Part shown: positions 17,817 through 26,400 of the stretch, piece after piece
Layout of the letters: every line of letters starts with the position of its first letter
Position numbering within the stretch: position 1 is the first letter of the stretch
Assembly: GCF_015356115.1 (NCBI RefSeq)
Contig: NZ_CP063056.1
Span: 2,356,001-2,420,000 of the forward strand
DNA from: Rodentibacter haemolyticus
GTDB taxonomy: Bacteria > Pseudomonadota > Gammaproteobacteria > Enterobacterales > Pasteurellaceae
Length of the DNA: 64,000 nt
Direction: 5' to 3'
Made by a program: the position numbers and the translations under genes
Notes under the pieces: model-generated
The model's input: the letters and a program-made list of their open reading frames with translations, nothing else
Told to the model about the DNA's origin: nothing
Database searches by the model: none

Positions 17817-20426
17817 ATGTTAGCCAAGGCAAAGTATAGAAAAGATTACAAACAACCTGATTTTACCGTAACGGATATTTATCTGGACGTTCGCTTAGAT
17901 CCTCAACATACCGTGGTGACGACAACCACACAATTTAAGCGTTTAAATGACGAAGCGACACATTTACGTTTAGACGGTCACAGTTTTCAATTTTCTTCCA
18001 TTAAATTTAACGGTGAACCTTTCACCGCCTACCAACAAGATAGTGAAGGCTTAACGTTGGATTTAAGTGTTAAAAGTGCGGTTGAATTTGAGCTTGAAAT
18101 TGTGACGATTTTAATTCCCGCAGAAAACACCTCACTGCAAGGTTTATATCAGTCCGGCGAAGGCATTTGCACGCAATGCGAAGCTGAAGGATTTCGCCAA
18201 ATTACTTATATGCTGGATCGCCCTGATGTTTTGGCACGTTACACCACCAAAATCACGGCGGATAAAACCAAATACCCGTATTTACTTTCCAATGGCAACC
18301 GTATTGCCGAAGGGGATTTGGAAGAGGGGCGCCATTGGGTTGAATGGCATGATCCTTTCCCGAAACCAAGCTACTTATTTGCATTGGTTGCAGGGGATTT
18401 TGATCTTTTACAAGATAAATTCATCACCAAGAGCGGGAGAGAAGTTGCCCTAGAACTTTATGTGGATCATGGTAATTTGGATCGTGCCGGTTGGGCGATG
18501 GAAAGTTTGAAAAAAGCGATGAAATGGGATGAAGATCGTTTTAATCTCGAATACGATTTGGATATTTATATGATCGTTGCCGTCGATTTCTTCAATATGG
18601 GGGCGATGGAAAATAAAGGATTGAATATTTTTAATTCTAAATTTGTATTGGCTAACCCACAAACGGCAACCGATGATGATTATCTTGCTATTGAAAGTGT
18701 GATTGCGCACGAATATTTTCACAACTGGACGGGCAATCGCGTAACCTGTCGGGATTGGTTTCAATTAAGTTTAAAAGAAGGCTTAACCGTATTTCGTGAT
18801 CAAGAATTTTCATCAGATACCGGGTCGCGTGCAGTGAATCGTATCAATAATGTGAAGTTTTTACGTACGACTCAATTTGCTGAAGATGCAGGCCCGATGG
18901 CGCACCCGATCCGTCCGGAAAAAGTGATTGAAATGAATAATTTTTATACCGTTACCGTGTATGAAAAAGGGGCGGAAGTGATCCGTATGCTACACACTTT
19001 ATTGGGTGAGCAAGGTTTCCAAAAAGGAATGGCGTTGTATATTGCGGAAAATGATGGAAAAGCGGCAACTTGTGAGGATTTTGTTTCTGCGATGGAGAGA
19101 GCAAATGAGGCTGATTTAACGCAATTCCGCCGTTGGTATAGCCAATCCGGTACGCCGGAACTGCTGATTAGTGACGCTTATGACGAGCAAACCCACACTT
19201 ATCGCCTCACCGTATCACAATCTACGCCGCCGACAGCGGATCAAATGGAAAAAGTGAATTTACATATTCCTCTCAAAATGGCGTTGTATGCACAAGACGG
19301 CACAAAGCAAATGTTACAGCATAATGGCGAACCGTTAAGCGGTGTGTTGAACATCACGGAAAAAGATCAAGTATTTGAATTTCACGGTATTTACGGTCGT
19401 CCTGTTCCTGCATTATTGGCGGATTTTTCTGCACCGGTAAAATTAGATTACGATTACACCGCCGAACAACTTCTTACCTTATTAAAATTTGCCGAAAATG
19501 CCTTTGTACGTTGGGATAGCGCACAAACATTATTTACTAATGAACTACGGCACAACGTTAGTCATTTTCAGCAAGGTGAAGAATTTGAAATTTCGCCGCA
19601 AATTTTGACCGCACTTTCACAAGTTTTGGAAAACTATGAAAGCGATATTGAACTTGCAACGCTAATTCTCACTTTACCTCGTGATATTGAATTTGCCGAA
19701 AATTTCAAAATTATCGATCCGGACGGCATTGTGGCAGCCCGTGAATTTATGTTGCGTACGATTGCGGGTGCGTTGCAAGATCAATTGCTTAAAACCTATA
19801 ACCACATCCGCTTGGAGGATTATCGCGTCACACGGCAAGATATCGCCTTGCGTGCAATGCGTAACCTTTGTTTGAGCTATTTGGCTTACACACCGCTTGG
19901 CAATAATATGGTGCATAAACATTACAACGCAGCGAACAATATGACGGATACGCTTGCCGCTCTGACTGCCGCAACAAAAGCCGCATTGCCGTGCCGTGAT
20001 ATTTTACTCGCCGATTTTGAGCAAAAATGGCAACAAGACGGCTTGGTGATGGACAAATGGTTTGCTTTACAGGCGACACGCCCTGATGAAAACGTATTAG
20101 AAATTGTAAATCTGCTTATGGATCACCCAAGTTTTAATTTCAACAATCCGAACCGTTTACGCTCGTTGGTAGGAAGTTTTGCAAATCAAAATCTCAAAGC
20201 TTTTCATGAAATCAGTGGCTCGGGATATCGTTTTTTAACGGATGTATTGATTCGCCTAAACGACAGTAATCCGCAAGTCGCCGCACGCTTGATCGAACCT
20301 TTGATTCGTTTTGCCCGCTATGATGCTCAACGCCAAACCTTAATGAAACGCGCATTAGAACGTTTGAGCTTGGTTGAAAATCTTTCCAAGGATTTATTTG
20401 AGAAAATTGATAAGGCGCTGAGATAG
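17817..20426 (+). CDS. pepN: Aminopeptidase N
   Basis: Zinc metallopeptidase of the M1 family that removes N-terminal residues from peptides in the cytoplasm. 869 residues, the usual size for gamma-proteobacterial PepN. GAMENKGLN is the substrate-binding exopeptidase motif (about 262-270) and HEYFHNW...E the zinc-binding motif (about 298-321). The C-terminal helical domain is complete. A terminator follows at 20476. Confidence 0.97.
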   Translation: MLAKAKYRKDYKQPDFTVTDIYLDVRLDPQHTVVTTTTQFKRLNDEATHLRLDGHSFQFSSIKFNGEPFTAYQQDSEGLTLDLSVKSAVEFELEIVTILIPAENTSLQGLYQSGEGICTQCEAEGFRQITYMLDRPDVLARYTTKITADKTKYPYLLSNGNRIAEGDLEEGRHWVEWHDPFPKPSYLFALVAGDFDLLQDKFITKSGREVALELYVDHGNLDRAGWAMESLKKAMKWDEDRFNLEYDLDIYMIVAVDFFNMGAMENKGLNIFNSKFVLANPQTATDDDYLAIESVIAHEYFHNWTGNRVTCRDWFQLSLKEGLTVFRDQEFSSDTGSRAVNRINNVKFLRTTQFAEDAGPMAHPIRPEKVIEMNNFYTVTVYEKGAEVIRMLHTLLGEQGFQKGMALYIAENDGKAATCEDFVSAMERANEADLTQFRRWYSQSGTPELLISDAYDEQTHTYRLTVSQSTPPTADQMEKVNLHIPLKMALYAQDGTKQMLQHNGEPLSGVLNITEKDQVFEFHGIYGRPVPALLADFSAPVKLDYDYTAEQLLTLLKFAENAFVRWDSAQTLFTNELRHNVSHFQQGEEFEISPQILTALSQVLENYESDIELATLILTLPRDIEFAENFKIIDPDGIVAAREFMLRTIAGALQDQLLKTYNHIRLEDYRVTRQDIALRAMRNLCLSYLAYTPLGNNMVHKHYNAANNMTDTLAALTAATKAALPCRDILLADFEQKWQQDGLVMDKWFALQATRPDENVLEIVNLLMDHPSFNFNNPNRLRSLVGSFANQNLKAFHEISGSGYRFLTDVLIRLNDSNPQVAARLIEPLIRFARYDAQRQTLMKRALERLSLVENLSKDLFEKIDKALR

Positions 20427-20475
20427 GAAAATCATTAAAGATCACACAAAAGTGCGGTCAATTTTACAAAGATTT

Positions 20476-20498
20476 TGGGGCATTACGCCCCATTTTTT
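20476..20498 (+). terminator. Terminator after pepN
   Basis: TGGGGC and GCCCCA pair around ATTAC, followed by a T6 run. Preceded by a single uptake signal at 20451. Confidence 0.85.
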
Positions 20499-20703
20499 AT
20501 TTCGCCTAGAGTCATTGGCAGAATGTCTCCCATTGTTTTAATAAATACTATTACTTATTCGATATTTTGAATTCATTAGTTTCCCACCTTATAACTTATA
20601 TGCATATAAAAGTGATTTTTTGTATTTTGAGATAGGGGAAAAGGATGGCTATGATGAAGAAAACAAACTGAGAAAATAAATTTAAACACACAGGAGAAAT
20701 ACT

Positions 20704-21765
20704 ATGCCTTTACTCTCAACTCAGCTTATTCAATGGTTGGACGAGCATGCCGACAGTCTTGATCAATCGGATCTATATGCCGATGTGTTATTACATCAAT
20801 TAGCCCAAGATAATATTTTTAAAAGCGGCGTGCCAACCGAATTTGGTGGTGATGGCGGTACGATTGAACAGACCATCAGACTTATTCAAGCCGTAGCGGA
20901 GCATTCATTGACGGCTGCTTTTGTTGCTTGGGGACATCGTACGCTCATTGAAAATCTTTTAGCAAGTGAAAATCAAGCCGCCAAAGAAAAATGGTTAGCC
21001 GCTTTAATTTCAGGTGAAATTGCAGGCAGTACCGGTTTATCTAATGCGACTAAATTTCTTTCGGGAGTGGAAGAATTACAGGTTTCTATTACCGAACAAG
21101 AAGGAAAACGCTATTTAAACGGCTATTTACCTTGGTTAACCAATTTACGTGCCGAACGCTTTGTGGTTGTTTTTGCCGCCGAATATGTCGATGTCGATAA
21201 AAAACCAATTGTGATTGCCGTTCCTTCCGAAGCCTTGGGTTTAACCAGATCGGAAAATCTATCATTAGTTGCATTACAGGGCAGTAATACGGCAGCATTG
21301 CGTTTTGAAAACGTGGAATTAGCTCCCGATTGGATACTTTCTGATAATGCGGAAACTTACCTTGCTAAAATTCGTCCTGAGTTTTTAGGGCTGCAATGCG
21401 GAATGGCATTCGGCTTGGCACAACGTAGCTTAAGCGAAGTGGAAAAAACACTTGGTTCAAACCGTGCGGTGTTGAAAACGGAATGGGAAACACAAAAAGT
21501 CGCACTTGCCGATTTACAACAACGTCTATTCAATGGTTTAGCGACAGGGGCGTTTCGTCAAAATCCTAAAGCGATATTTCAAATTCGCATTGATGTCGTG
21601 GAACTCGTTGCGCAAAGTTTATTATTGGAATTGCAGGCCGGAGGTGGTAGAGCTTATCTTGAGAATACGGGATTCAGCTTTATCCGCCGTTGGCGGGAAG
21701 GGGCATTTCTACCGATTGTCACACCAAGTGCGGTGCAATTACGCCTTGTTTTATCGCAAAGCTAA
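20704..21765 (+). CDS. Acyl-CoA dehydrogenase-like flavoprotein
   Basis: 353-residue member of the acyl-CoA dehydrogenase fold. Visible signs are VPTEFGGDGGTIEQTI in the N-terminal helical domain, GSTGLSNATK in the FAD/substrate-binding middle domain, and GGGRAYLENTGFSFIRRWREG in the C-terminal helical domain. It stands alone with its own AGGAG site (about 20690), with no beta-oxidation or electron-transfer flavoprotein genes nearby. It may therefore be a flavin monooxygenase-type relative (desulfurisation or similar) rather than a fatty-acid enzyme. Substrate unknown. Confidence 0.75.
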   Translation: MPLLSTQLIQWLDEHADSLDQSDLYADVLLHQLAQDNIFKSGVPTEFGGDGGTIEQTIRLIQAVAEHSLTAAFVAWGHRTLIENLLASENQAAKEKWLAALISGEIAGSTGLSNATKFLSGVEELQVSITEQEGKRYLNGYLPWLTNLRAERFVVVFAAEYVDVDKKPIVIAVPSEALGLTRSENLSLVALQGSNTAALRFENVELAPDWILSDNAETYLAKIRPEFLGLQCGMAFGLAQRSLSEVEKTLGSNRAVLKTEWETQKVALADLQQRLFNGLATGAFRQNPKAIFQIRIDVVELVAQSLLLELQAGGGRAYLENTGFSFIRRWREGAFLPIVTPSAVQLRLVLSQS

Positions 21766-21878
21766 AATAAGGGATAGAAAAGTGCGGTTATTCAATAGAA
21801 AATTTTTTCTTTGGTAAATTTACTTTTATCTCGCATTGAAGAACAAGTTTTGAAGTGAGATAAAGGTTTCCTCTTTAA

Positions 21879-21907
21879 TTGCACATCAGCGCCTTTCCCC
21901 GTAGAAT
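21879..21907 (+). promoter_or_regulatory. Putative pyrD promoter
   Basis: TTGCAC at 21879-21884 and TAGAAT at 21902-21907 with a 17-base spacer, upstream of a terminator-like hairpin and pyrD. The -35 match is only partial. Confidence 0.45.
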
Positions 21908-21924
21908 AGCCATATCTTATCTTC

Positions 21925-21957
21925 AAAGTGCGGTTTATTTTGACCGCGCTTTTTTAC
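21925..21957 (+). terminator. Terminator-like hairpin in the pyrD leader
   Basis: AAAGTGCGGT and ACCGCGCTTT pair around TTATTTTG, followed by a T run. One arm is a perfect uptake signal and the other a one-base variant. It lies about 30 bp before pyrD and after its likely promoter, so it is either a terminator for the upstream gene or a leader attenuator. Confidence 0.6.
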
Positions 21958-21985
21958 AGTCAACTATCCTGAGAGATAAACGAGT

Positions 21986-23005
21986 ATGTATAAATTATTC
22001 CGTCAATGTATTTTCCAAATGGATGCGGAAAATGCGCATAATTTCACCATTCAATGTTTAAAATTTGCCGGTCATCCTTTGTTTCAGCCGCTTTTGAGAT
22101 CGCTACTTTCTCCCCCTAAAGGTGTGGAAAAAACTGTGATGGGCGTGCGTTTTCCGAATCCGATCGGTTTGGCGGCGGGTGCAGATAAAAACGGTGATGC
22201 CATTGATGGTTTTGGTGCACTTGGTTTTGGTTTTGTGGAAGTGGGAACGGTAACGCCTTTGGCGCAGGACGGCAATGCGAAACCTCGTCAATTCCGTTTA
22301 ATTGAGGCGGAAGGAATTATTAATCGAAACGGTTTTAATAATAACGGCATTGATTATTTGGTCGAAAATGTAAAGAAAGCGCGTTATCGCGGTGTGATCG
22401 GCATTAATATCGGTAAAAACAAGCAAACGCCGTTAGAACAGGGCAAAGACGATTATATTTTCTGTTTGAATAAAGCGTATAACTATGCCGGTTATATTAC
22501 GGTGAATATTTCATCACCGAATACGCCGGATTTACGCCGTTTGCAATATGGCGATTATTTTGATGATCTATTGCAAAGCATTAAGGCTCGTCAGGCGATT
22601 TTGGCAGATCAATATAATAAATATGTGCCGATTGCGGTGAAAATTGCGCCGGACTTATCGGAGGCGGAATTAGTGCAAATTGCCGATAGTTTAGTTCGTC
22701 ATAAAATGGACGGAGTGATTGCGACTAACACCACTATTTCTCGTGATACGGTTGTCGGTTTAAAAAATGCGGAGCAGCAGGGCGGATTGAGCGGTAAGCC
22801 GTTGCAGCACAAAAGTACGGCAATCATCAAACGTTTATATGAAGAATTGAATGGGCAAATTCCGATTATTGGCAGCGGCGGTATTGACGGTGTGCAAAAT
22901 GCACAAGAAAAAATAGCGGCAGGCGCGGAATTATTGCAGGTTTATTCGGGCTTGATTTATCACGGACCAAAATTAGTCAAAGAATTAGTACAACAGATCA
23001 AATAA
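21986..23005 (+). CDS. pyrD: Dihydroorotate dehydrogenase (quinone), class 2
   Basis: Membrane-associated FMN enzyme oxidising dihydroorotate to orotate with quinone. The 339-residue protein has the N-terminal helical membrane-docking segment of class 2 enzymes. FMN and active-site motifs follow: GLAAGADKNGDAIDG, NRNGFNNNG, NIGKNK, NISSPNTP (catalytic Ser of class 2), IATNTT and GSGGIDG. The stop overlaps the start of the following PHP gene by one base. Confidence 0.97.
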   Translation: MYKLFRQCIFQMDAENAHNFTIQCLKFAGHPLFQPLLRSLLSPPKGVEKTVMGVRFPNPIGLAAGADKNGDAIDGFGALGFGFVEVGTVTPLAQDGNAKPRQFRLIEAEGIINRNGFNNNGIDYLVENVKKARYRGVIGINIGKNKQTPLEQGKDDYIFCLNKAYNYAGYITVNISSPNTPDLRRLQYGDYFDDLLQSIKARQAILADQYNKYVPIAVKIAPDLSEAELVQIADSLVRHKMDGVIATNTTISRDTVVGLKNAEQQGGLSGKPLQHKSTAIIKRLYEELNGQIPIIGSGGIDGVQNAQEKIAAGAELLQVYSGLIYHGPKLVKELVQQIK

Positions 23006-23829
23006 TGACAAAAATATACGATTTACATTGCCACAGCACTGCTTCAGACGGCATTCTCAGCCCAAGAGAAGTGGTGCAACGTGCAGCGAAGCAGGGTGTG
23101 AATGTGTTGGCATTATGCGATCACGATACGGTTGTCGGCATTGATGAAGCAAAAATCACCGCAGATGAGTTAGGGATTGAATTGATTGCCGGCGTGGAAA
23201 TCTCGACCGATTGGGAAGGGCGTGGCATTCATATTGTGGGATTGAATTTCGATAAAACCCACCCGGAAATGACCGCACTTTTAGTCAAACAAAAAGCCTT
23301 GCGTGAGAAAAGAGCGGTCGAAATCGGCAAAAAATTAGAGAAAGCCGGTGTACCGAATGCTTATGCAGGGGCAAAGGCATTGGCGAACGGTGAAGTAACC
23401 CGTGCCCATTATGCACGCTATTTGGTGCAAACCGGTAAAGTTTCCAACGACGGGCAAGCATTTAAACGCTATTTAGGGCAAGGGAAATCAGCATTTGTAA
23501 AAGCCGAATGGACGGATATTCCCACCGCTATTAATACCATTCATAGTGCCGGAGGTATTGCCGTGATTGCCCACCCGTTACGTTACAATATGACAGGAAA
23601 ATGGGTACGTAAATTGATGACGGATTTTAAAAATTGGGGTGGTGACGGAATGGAAGTCGCCGATTGCGGACAAACGAAAGATCAGCGTCAATTGCTTGCC
23701 CGTTGGGCGAGAGAATTTGAATTTGTCGGCTCTGTCGGATCAGATTTTCATTTTCCCTGCGGTTGGGTTGAATTAGGAAAAAACTTGACGTTACCGGACG
23801 ATGTAAAAGCGGTTTGGGCGTTGTTTTAG
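23005..23829 (+). CDS. rnm: PHP-domain 5'-3' exoribonuclease/nucleotidase (RNase AM type)
   Basis: Metal-dependent PHP-family phosphoesterase, homologous to E. coli YciV/Rnm and annotated TrpH in older Haemophilus records. The 274 residues carry the PHP metal ligands: DLHCHSTASDG (about 6-16), CDHDT (about 38-42), GVEIST, AHPLRY and SDFH near the C terminus. The start overlaps the pyrD stop (TAATG), so the two genes are coupled. A terminator follows. Confidence 0.9.
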   Translation: MTKIYDLHCHSTASDGILSPREVVQRAAKQGVNVLALCDHDTVVGIDEAKITADELGIELIAGVEISTDWEGRGIHIVGLNFDKTHPEMTALLVKQKALREKRAVEIGKKLEKAGVPNAYAGAKALANGEVTRAHYARYLVQTGKVSNDGQAFKRYLGQGKSAFVKAEWTDIPTAINTIHSAGGIAVIAHPLRYNMTGKWVRKLMTDFKNWGGDGMEVADCGQTKDQRQLLARWAREFEFVGSVGSDFHFPCGWVELGKNLTLPDDVKAVWALF

Positions 23830-23877
23830 GAGGATCTTATTTTCGGTAAAACGAAAAGATGCGCCTGTTTTGAATGG

Positions 23878-23905
23878 AAAAAAGGGGAATTTTATTTCCC
23901 CTTTT
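23878..23905. terminator. Bidirectional terminator between rnm and metE
   Basis: AAAAGGGGAA and TTCCCCTTTT form a perfect stem around a short T-rich loop, with A and T runs usable on both strands by the convergent genes. Confidence 0.85.
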
Positions 23906-23919
23906 AAATTGACTAAGAT

Positions 23920-26190
23920 TTATTGAAATTCCGTACGTAGTTTTTTCGTTACTTCAATCATTACTTTTAATTGCTCGATAGTTTCTGACCAACCACGGGT
24001 TTTTAAACCGCAATCAGGGTTTACCCATAAGCGTTCTTTCGGTACAACTTTTAGTGCTTTGTGAAGTAAATGTTCGATTTCTTCTGCTTTTGGCACACGT
24101 GGGCTATGAATGTCATACACACCAGGGCCAATGTCGTTCGGGTAATTGAAATCGGCAAAGGCAGTGAGTAATTCCATATCCGAACGAGAGGTTTCAATGG
24201 TAATCACATCGGCATCTAAGGCTGCAATCGCCGGTAGAATGTCGTTAAATTCCGAATAACACATATGTGTGTGAATTTGCGTATCGTCTTGTACACCCAT
24301 ATAGCTTAAACGGAATGCCTCGCCTGCCCATTGTAAGTAATTATCCCAATCCTCACGTTTTAAAGGTAAGCCCTCACGGATAGCCGGTTCATCAATTTGA
24401 ATGATTTTAATACCTGCCGCTTCAAGATCTAATACTTCGTCAGAAAGTGCAACTCCGATTTGTTTACACACGGTTGAGCGTGGAATATCATTCCGCACGA
24501 ATGACCATTGAAGAATGGTAACAGGGCCTGTAAGCATTCCTTTCATCGGTTTTGGGGTGAGGCTTTGGGCATATTGCGACCAACGAACCGTCATTGGGTC
24601 GGGTCGTACTACATCACCATAAATGATAGGTGGTTTCACGCAGCGTGAACCGTAACTTTGTACCCAACCGAATTTTGTGAATGCAAATCCTTCTAATAGC
24701 TCACCGAAATATTCCACCATATCGTTACGCTCGGCTTCGCCGTGTACCAATACGTCAAGATCAAGTTTTTCTTGTTCGCGAACCACAAATTCGATCTCTT
24801 TTTTCATTGCATTTTCGTAGTCTTCGATACTTAAATCGCCTTTCTTAAATGCAGCGCGTGCCAAGCGAATTTCTTTGGTTTGCGGGAATGAACCGATATT
24901 GGTTGTTGGGAAAAGTGGTAGATTTAACCACGCATTTTGTTTTGCAATACGTTCTGCAAACGGCGATTTACGTTGATCGGCATTTGCGGGTAAATTCGCT
25001 AATCGTGTTGCAACTTCAGGGCGATGAATATCCGTGCTATTTGCGCGACTTTCTACCGCTTTCAGATTGGCAGCCAATTCTGCTTGGATGGCAGGGCGAC
25101 CTTGTTCAAGTGCGGTCTTAATCAGGCGCAATTCTTCCACTTTTTGTAAGGTGAATGCTAACCAGTTATAAAGTTCGGGTTTATTGGTTTGAAGTTGTGT
25201 TTCTATTGATAAATCATAAGGGGTATGGAGCAATGAGCAGCTCGGTGCAATCCATAAACGCTCGTCCAATGCTGCTTTTAACGGTTCAAGTACATCAAGC
25301 ACTTGGTTTAAATTCGCACGCCAAATATTGCGACCGTCAATAACGCCGACAGAAAGCACTTTGGTATAATCTTGGAATTCGGTAATTTGCTCAGGAGCAC
25401 GTACAAGATCCAAATGTAAACCGTCAACAGGTAAGGTTTTTAATAAGTCTGTGTGTTCTGCCACAGAACCGAAATAGGTCGCAAGCAAAATTTTCGCATT
25501 GACTTTGCTTAATTCGGTATAGACGCAGTGGTAAGCCTCAATCCATTCTGTTGGTAAATCTAGTGCAAGGGCAGGTTCATCAATTTGGATCCATTCAACG
25601 CCTTCCGCAGCAATTGCCTTTAGAATATCGACATAAACAGGAATTAATTTCGTCAATAAATCAAAGCGATTAAAGGCTTGCCCTTTTTCTTTTCCCAACC
25701 AAAGGAAAGTTAATGGACCGACAATCGTCGGTTTCACGTTTAAGCCTAATGCTTTCGCTTCACGAATTTGTTGCACATAATGAGTTGGGTTTGCTTTAAA
25801 TTCAGTGTTGATTTGGAATTCCGGCACTAAGTAGTGATAGTTGGTATCAAACCATTTGGTCATTTCAATCGCAAATTGGGATTGGTTGCCGCGTGCCAGT
25901 TGGAAATATTGATCTAATGTTAAATTTTGGCTATCAAATCCAAAACGACTTGGAATTGCCCCTGTCGCTACTTGTAAATCCAAGATGTGATCGTAGAAAG
26001 TAAAATCACCCACAGCCACATAATCCGCATTGGCTTCCGCTTGATGTTTCCAGTTTTTTTCACGCAATGCTTTTGCTAAATCCAGCAAATCTTGTTCTGC
26101 CAACTCGCCACGCCAATAACGTTCTTGAGCAAATTTTAGCTCGCGCTTTGCACCGATACGTGGAAAACCTAAAAGGTGGAATGTTGCCAT
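23920..26190 (-). CDS. metE: Cobalamin-independent methionine synthase MetE
   Basis: Transfers a methyl group from methyltetrahydropteroyl-triglutamate to homocysteine. 756 residues, full length, two-barrel enzyme. The C-terminal zinc ligands are visible in HTHMCYSEF (His and Cys) and VNPDCGLKTRGW (Cys), with the homocysteine-binding IQIDEPAIREGLP. The start at 26190 has AGGAGA upstream. A tandem MetJ operator precedes it, so it should be repressed by S-adenosylmethionine. Confidence 0.97.
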   Translation of the reverse strand: MATFHLLGFPRIGAKRELKFAQERYWRGELAEQDLLDLAKALREKNWKHQAEANADYVAVGDFTFYDHILDLQVATGAIPSRFGFDSQNLTLDQYFQLARGNQSQFAIEMTKWFDTNYHYLVPEFQINTEFKANPTHYVQQIREAKALGLNVKPTIVGPLTFLWLGKEKGQAFNRFDLLTKLIPVYVDILKAIAAEGVEWIQIDEPALALDLPTEWIEAYHCVYTELSKVNAKILLATYFGSVAEHTDLLKTLPVDGLHLDLVRAPEQITEFQDYTKVLSVGVIDGRNIWRANLNQVLDVLEPLKAALDERLWIAPSCSLLHTPYDLSIETQLQTNKPELYNWLAFTLQKVEELRLIKTALEQGRPAIQAELAANLKAVESRANSTDIHRPEVATRLANLPANADQRKSPFAERIAKQNAWLNLPLFPTTNIGSFPQTKEIRLARAAFKKGDLSIEDYENAMKKEIEFVVREQEKLDLDVLVHGEAERNDMVEYFGELLEGFAFTKFGWVQSYGSRCVKPPIIYGDVVRPDPMTVRWSQYAQSLTPKPMKGMLTGPVTILQWSFVRNDIPRSTVCKQIGVALSDEVLDLEAAGIKIIQIDEPAIREGLPLKREDWDNYLQWAGEAFRLSYMGVQDDTQIHTHMCYSEFNDILPAIAALDADVITIETSRSDMELLTAFADFNYPNDIGPGVYDIHSPRVPKAEEIEHLLHKALKVVPKERLWVNPDCGLKTRGWSETIEQLKVMIEVTKKLRTEFQ

Positions 26191-26225
26191 GTTTCATCTC
26201 CTCTGTATTTTGAATAGGATTATTT

Positions 26226-26249
26226 AGACGTTTAGCCGTCTAAATTCAT
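26226..26249 (-). promoter_or_regulatory. Tandem MetJ operator (Met boxes) upstream of metE
   Basis: Adjacent octamers AGACGTTT and AGCCGTCT match the MetJ Met-box consensus AGACGTCT at 7 and 7 of 8 positions; a weaker third octamer AAATTCAT follows. It lies about 36 bp upstream of the metE start. Confidence 0.85.
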
Positions 26250-26352
26250 CGAGTATATCATCTATAAATTTTGATAATTATTCAAATTCATAATTTTAAT
26301 ATTTAAAATGAATTTGTTTCAGTTTTAGGAGGGGGAAGAAATGGAATTAATA

Positions 26353-26387
26353 AAAAAGCGTTGGTCTTAAAAAGATCAACGCTTTTA
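26353..26387 (-). terminator. Terminator after ppc
   Basis: AAAGCGTTG and CAACGCTTT pair with adjoining GTC/GATC bases around an A-rich loop; T-rich on the minus strand after the stem. Confidence 0.8.
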
Positions 26388-26400
26388 TTATGGCTGTATT

